Under the pieces are notes generated by a model. That model was not told where the DNA came from. It searched no databases and was given only the letters and a program-made list of their open reading frames with translations. A stretch of DNA of 45,618 bases, from contig CADDZI010000016.1 in NCBI GenBank assembly GCA_902812405.1, forward strand, positions 1-45,618, written 5' to 3'. The position numbers were made by a program, and so were the translations under genes. This stretch comes from a bacterium (GTDB lineage Bacteria > Vulcanimicrobiota > Vulcanimicrobiia > Eremiobacterales > Eremiobacteraceae). Below, piece after piece: positions 43,860-45,618 of the stretch; position 1 is the stretch's first letter; each line of letters begins with the position of its first letter.

Positions 43860-44300
43860 TCAGCTGCGCCCTCGCACGGTCATGCGGATCTCCATGCGAT
43901 CGACGGTGTGCACCGGCGGGCGCTCCAGGACGGGCAGGTGCACCGTCAGCATGCCGTCCACGTACTCCGCCCGTACCTTGTCGATCGCGACCGGCGCCGG
44001 TAGGAGGATCTTCTTGAAGAAGTAGCCGTGCTCGATTTCCTTCTGCAGCACGGCTTCGCAGCCGTGCGCCTCGCTGCTACGCGCCCCGACCAAATAGAAG
44101 GTGCGCCCCTCGACAAACAGGCGGATATCCGGCCGGCGGACGCCGGCCAGCTCGATCTGGACGACCATGAGCGACCCGCCGTCGGTTAGGTAGACGTCGG
44201 CATTCGGACTGAAGGACCCGCGGCTGGCCAAACCGGCAAACGGCAAGCTGAGTTCGGCAAACAGCCGGTCGAGGTCGCGCCAGGAATCGTCGGCAAACAT
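43860..44300 (-). CDS. Small heat shock protein (Hsp20/alpha-crystallin family)
   Basis: ATP-independent holdase; 146 aa from the ATG at 44300 (MFADDSWRDLDRLFAELS), the usual beginning of bacterial Hsp20; the longer frame to 44396 lacks family resemblance. The alpha-crystallin domain spans about 35-130: PNADVYLTDGGSLMVVQIELAGVRRPDIRL split over beta strands, then FFKKILLPAPVAIDKVRAEYVDGMLTVHLPV, the conserved end of the domain. It is encoded immediately before lon with a 1-bp gap, which links holding and degradation of damaged proteins. Upstream region has a perfect inverted repeat. Confidence 0.92.
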   Translation of the reverse strand: MFADDSWRDLDRLFAELSLPFAGLASRGSFSPNADVYLTDGGSLMVVQIELAGVRRPDIRLFVEGRTFYLVGARSSEAHGCEAVLQKEIEHGYFFKKILLPAPVAIDKVRAEYVDGMLTVHLPVLERPPVHTVDRMEIRMTVRGRS

Positions 44301-44441
44301 CGCACGTCTCGCTGATGGGGTAGGGTCGGCACAAAAGAGTCGAAGCGTTACGTTCGTCACACTCGCCGGGGCCACCCTTTGGACCCGGTTCGGCACGGGC
44401 GCCGCGCCGCGACGCCGCTACTGGCCCGCCGCACTGGCCGA

Positions 44442-44466
44442 CGGTGAGACGAAAAAAGTCTCACCG
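44442..44466. promoter_or_regulatory. Perfect 9-7-9 inverted repeat upstream of hsp20-lon
   Basis: CGGTGAGAC (44442-44450) and GTCTCACCG (44458-44466) flank GAAAAAA. The geometry resembles stress-response operators (HAIR has a 7-bp spacer, CIRCE a 9-bp spacer), but the sequence matches neither consensus. It could also form an RNA hairpin. Confidence 0.55.
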
Positions 44467-44637
44467 CCGCGGTACGGTACCAAGATCCGGGGGCACACCG
44501 AGCTTGGGCGGGCTCGGCTGCTATGACGCGGTCGTTACAGGCCCCACATCGCGCTCCCCGCGTCCCGACCGGTGCCCGCATACCTGTGACAGACAGCACC
44601 GCTTGACCGTGCGCCCCCTCCGGCGCGGCGCACGTCA

Positions 44638-44666
44638 TTGATTCAGCGCACGCTCTTCCCGATACT
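44638..44666 (+). promoter_or_regulatory. Probable promoter of the rightward Ig-like protein gene
   Basis: TTGATT (44638-44643) and GATACT (44661-44666) with 17 bp between; the leader would be only about 16 nt, containing the GGAGG at 44676-44680. Confidence 0.5.
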
Positions 44667-44688
44667 AGAGGTTGCGGAGGCTCACTCT

Positions 44689-45618
44689 TTGTCCTCGGGA
44701 TTTCGGATCGAAACTCTGGACCGTTCCGGTCGTTGGTACCTGTCGCCGGGAATACGATCCATCTATGACTTGCGCGTTCGCAACGAGACGCGCGAGGCGA
44801 CCGACTGCCTGCTGAGGGTCGAAGACCCTCCATCCGGCGTTCACGTCGATCCCTCCTCGTGCGTGCTGCGGGGGTCCGAGGTGCGCACGGTCACCGTGAT
44901 TTTGGAGGGCGATGCTCCGGTGGCGCGCAGTCAACGCGTGGTCATCGCGCTGTGCACCGCCGGCGGCCAGGAACTCGCGAGATTCGAACACCCGGTCGTC
45001 ATCACCGGAGGTTCGGACTGCAGTCTGACGCTGGCGCTGGACGACGTTCTCTGGGAGGAAGACGAGCCGCACGGCGTCGTCGTGTCGTGTACGGTCCGCA
45101 GCCAAAGCGAAGGACCGACGAGTTTTGCGCTCGGCGTGACGCCGCATCCGTCGCTGTGCGTCGCTCCCATCGAGCCGCTCGCGTTGGAACCGGGTGAAAC
45201 CGGCCGCGTGCTCATTCCGGTGCGCTGGGATCGCAGCGTCAAGGATGAGCAGGGACGCAATCATCCTCCGACGCTCGAGATCGGTGTCGCCGTGTCGAAC
45301 GGGCGTCGCACAGGCCGCATTCGCTGGGACCTCATTGAGGAGAAATTGCGCAGCGCCGAGCGCCAGAGCCGGGAGCCGCGCCGGGAAGAGAATGCATCCG
45401 CAACACCCGCGGCGGCTCCGTCGGCGGTTGCGGCGATGCCTAGCCCGGCTCGCAACGAAGCGCAACCGGCGGCGCAAAGCGGCACTGCCTCTGCCGCGAA
45501 CCAACCCGCTGGGGTTTCGGCTGCCGGACAGGACGGCGCGCCGGCGGGTCCTGCACCCGGTCTTCCCGAACGCGGGGCCGCATCTGTCGCGGCGCCAACC
45601 AATGCCAATGAAACACCT
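44689..45618 (+). CDS. Unrecognised protein with Ig-like repeats and an Ala/Pro-rich tail, 3' end outside window
   Basis: 310 codons are visible without a stop. Start TTG 44689 is eight bases after GGAGG. Residues ~1-100 (IETLDRSGRWYLSPGIRSIYDLRVRNETREATDCLLRVED split over the first 45) and ~105-225 look like two beta-sandwich domains of the Ig/Fn3 kind: alternating hydrophobic strands, a VRNETREATD and TVRSQSEGPTSF motif at equivalent places, and ...VLRGSEVRTVTVIL / LEPGETGRVLIPV at equivalent ends. From ~228 the sequence becomes Ala/Pro/Gln-rich and disordered. There is no signal peptide or TM segment in the visible part. I do not recognise the family. Confidence 0.75.
   Translation, partial: MSSGFRIETLDRSGRWYLSPGIRSIYDLRVRNETREATDCLLRVEDPPSGVHVDPSSCVLRGSEVRTVTVILEGDAPVARSQRVVIALCTAGGQELARFEHPVVITGGSDCSLTLALDDVLWEEDEPHGVVVSCTVRSQSEGPTSFALGVTPHPSLCVAPIEPLALEPGETGRVLIPVRWDRSVKDEQGRNHPPTLEIGVAVSNGRRTGRIRWDLIEEKLRSAERQSREPRREENASATPAAAPSAVAAMPSPARNEAQPAAQSGTASAANQPAGVSAAGQDGAPAGPAPGLPERGAASVAAPTNANETP

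Larger units (their letters stand above)
44301..44688. other. Divergent regulatory region between hsp20-lon and an Ig-like protein gene
   Basis: No gene is supported. It holds the 9-7-9 inverted repeat (44442-44466), several GC-rich short inverted repeats, and a promoter for the rightward gene (44638-44666). A promoter for hsp20 is not clear to me. Confidence 0.6.

Noticed and set aside
44318-44345. A sigma-32-like hsp20 promoter (CTTCGAC ... CCCCATCA on the minus strand)
   Set aside because: The -35 part matches the consensus at too few positions and the spacing is too long; not strong enough to list.

Overview
This is a high-GC, gene-dense bacterial chromosome segment with no phage, IS element, CRISPR array, tRNA or rRNA that I can recognise. 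Several things suggest a diderm lineage outside the Proteobacteria: a large TonB-dependent receptor with an N-terminal carboxypeptidase-regulatory-like domain, a transaldolase/glucose-6-phosphate isomerase fusion with OpcA, a split methylmalonyl-CoA mutase, and frequent GTG/TTG starts. Candidate phylum Eremiobacterota (WPS-2) or a relative is my best guess, but this is inference from gene content and style; no marker phylogeny was run.

Layout. 1-3.3 kb: dprA (minus, cut by the window start) diverges from argS, followed by a palindromic-repeat cluster. 3.3-15.6 kb: a GNAT acetyltransferase and an AI-2E/PerM-type membrane protein; then, on the minus strand, a winged-helix/GAF/GGDEF protein, an IclR regulator, an M48 (Ste24-like) protease and a TonB-dependent receptor; then a YjbQ-family protein and a creatininase-family amidohydrolase on the plus strand. 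14.3-21.3 kb (minus strand): cobO, the two methylmalonyl-CoA mutase subunits, gltX, glmU and a second GGDEF protein. CobO makes the adenosylcobalamin that the mutase needs. 21.4-28.7 kb (plus): the translation cluster infC-rpmI-rplT-(spoU methyltransferase)-pheS-pheT-cvpA, with strong promoters and Rho-independent terminators in the infC and pheS leaders. 28.8-30.1 kb: a secreted protein with a FlgT/CsgG-like region and an Ig-like domain. 30.4-41.2 kb (plus): selD, then a complete pentose phosphate operon (tkt, tal-pgi, gnd, zwf, opcA, pgl). 41.4-44.3 kb (minus): hsp20-lon. The window ends inside an unrecognised Ig-like protein gene.

Most notable observations: (1) selD can only be read in full if an in-frame TGA is decoded as selenocysteine at the conserved catalytic position, and a SECIS-like hairpin follows it. 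(2) infC has no normal start codon. The frame opens at ATT, while a perfect Shine-Dalgarno followed by ATC opens a short frame encoding a typical IF3 N-terminal extension one base out of register. (3) About 20 copies of a palindromic element with interchangeable stem sequences sit in eight intergenic clusters, and in two cases the element itself provides the stop codon of the neighbouring gene. (4) The arginyl-tRNA synthetase lacks both histidines of its HIGH motif. (5) A perfect 9-7-9 inverted repeat lies upstream of hsp20-lon.
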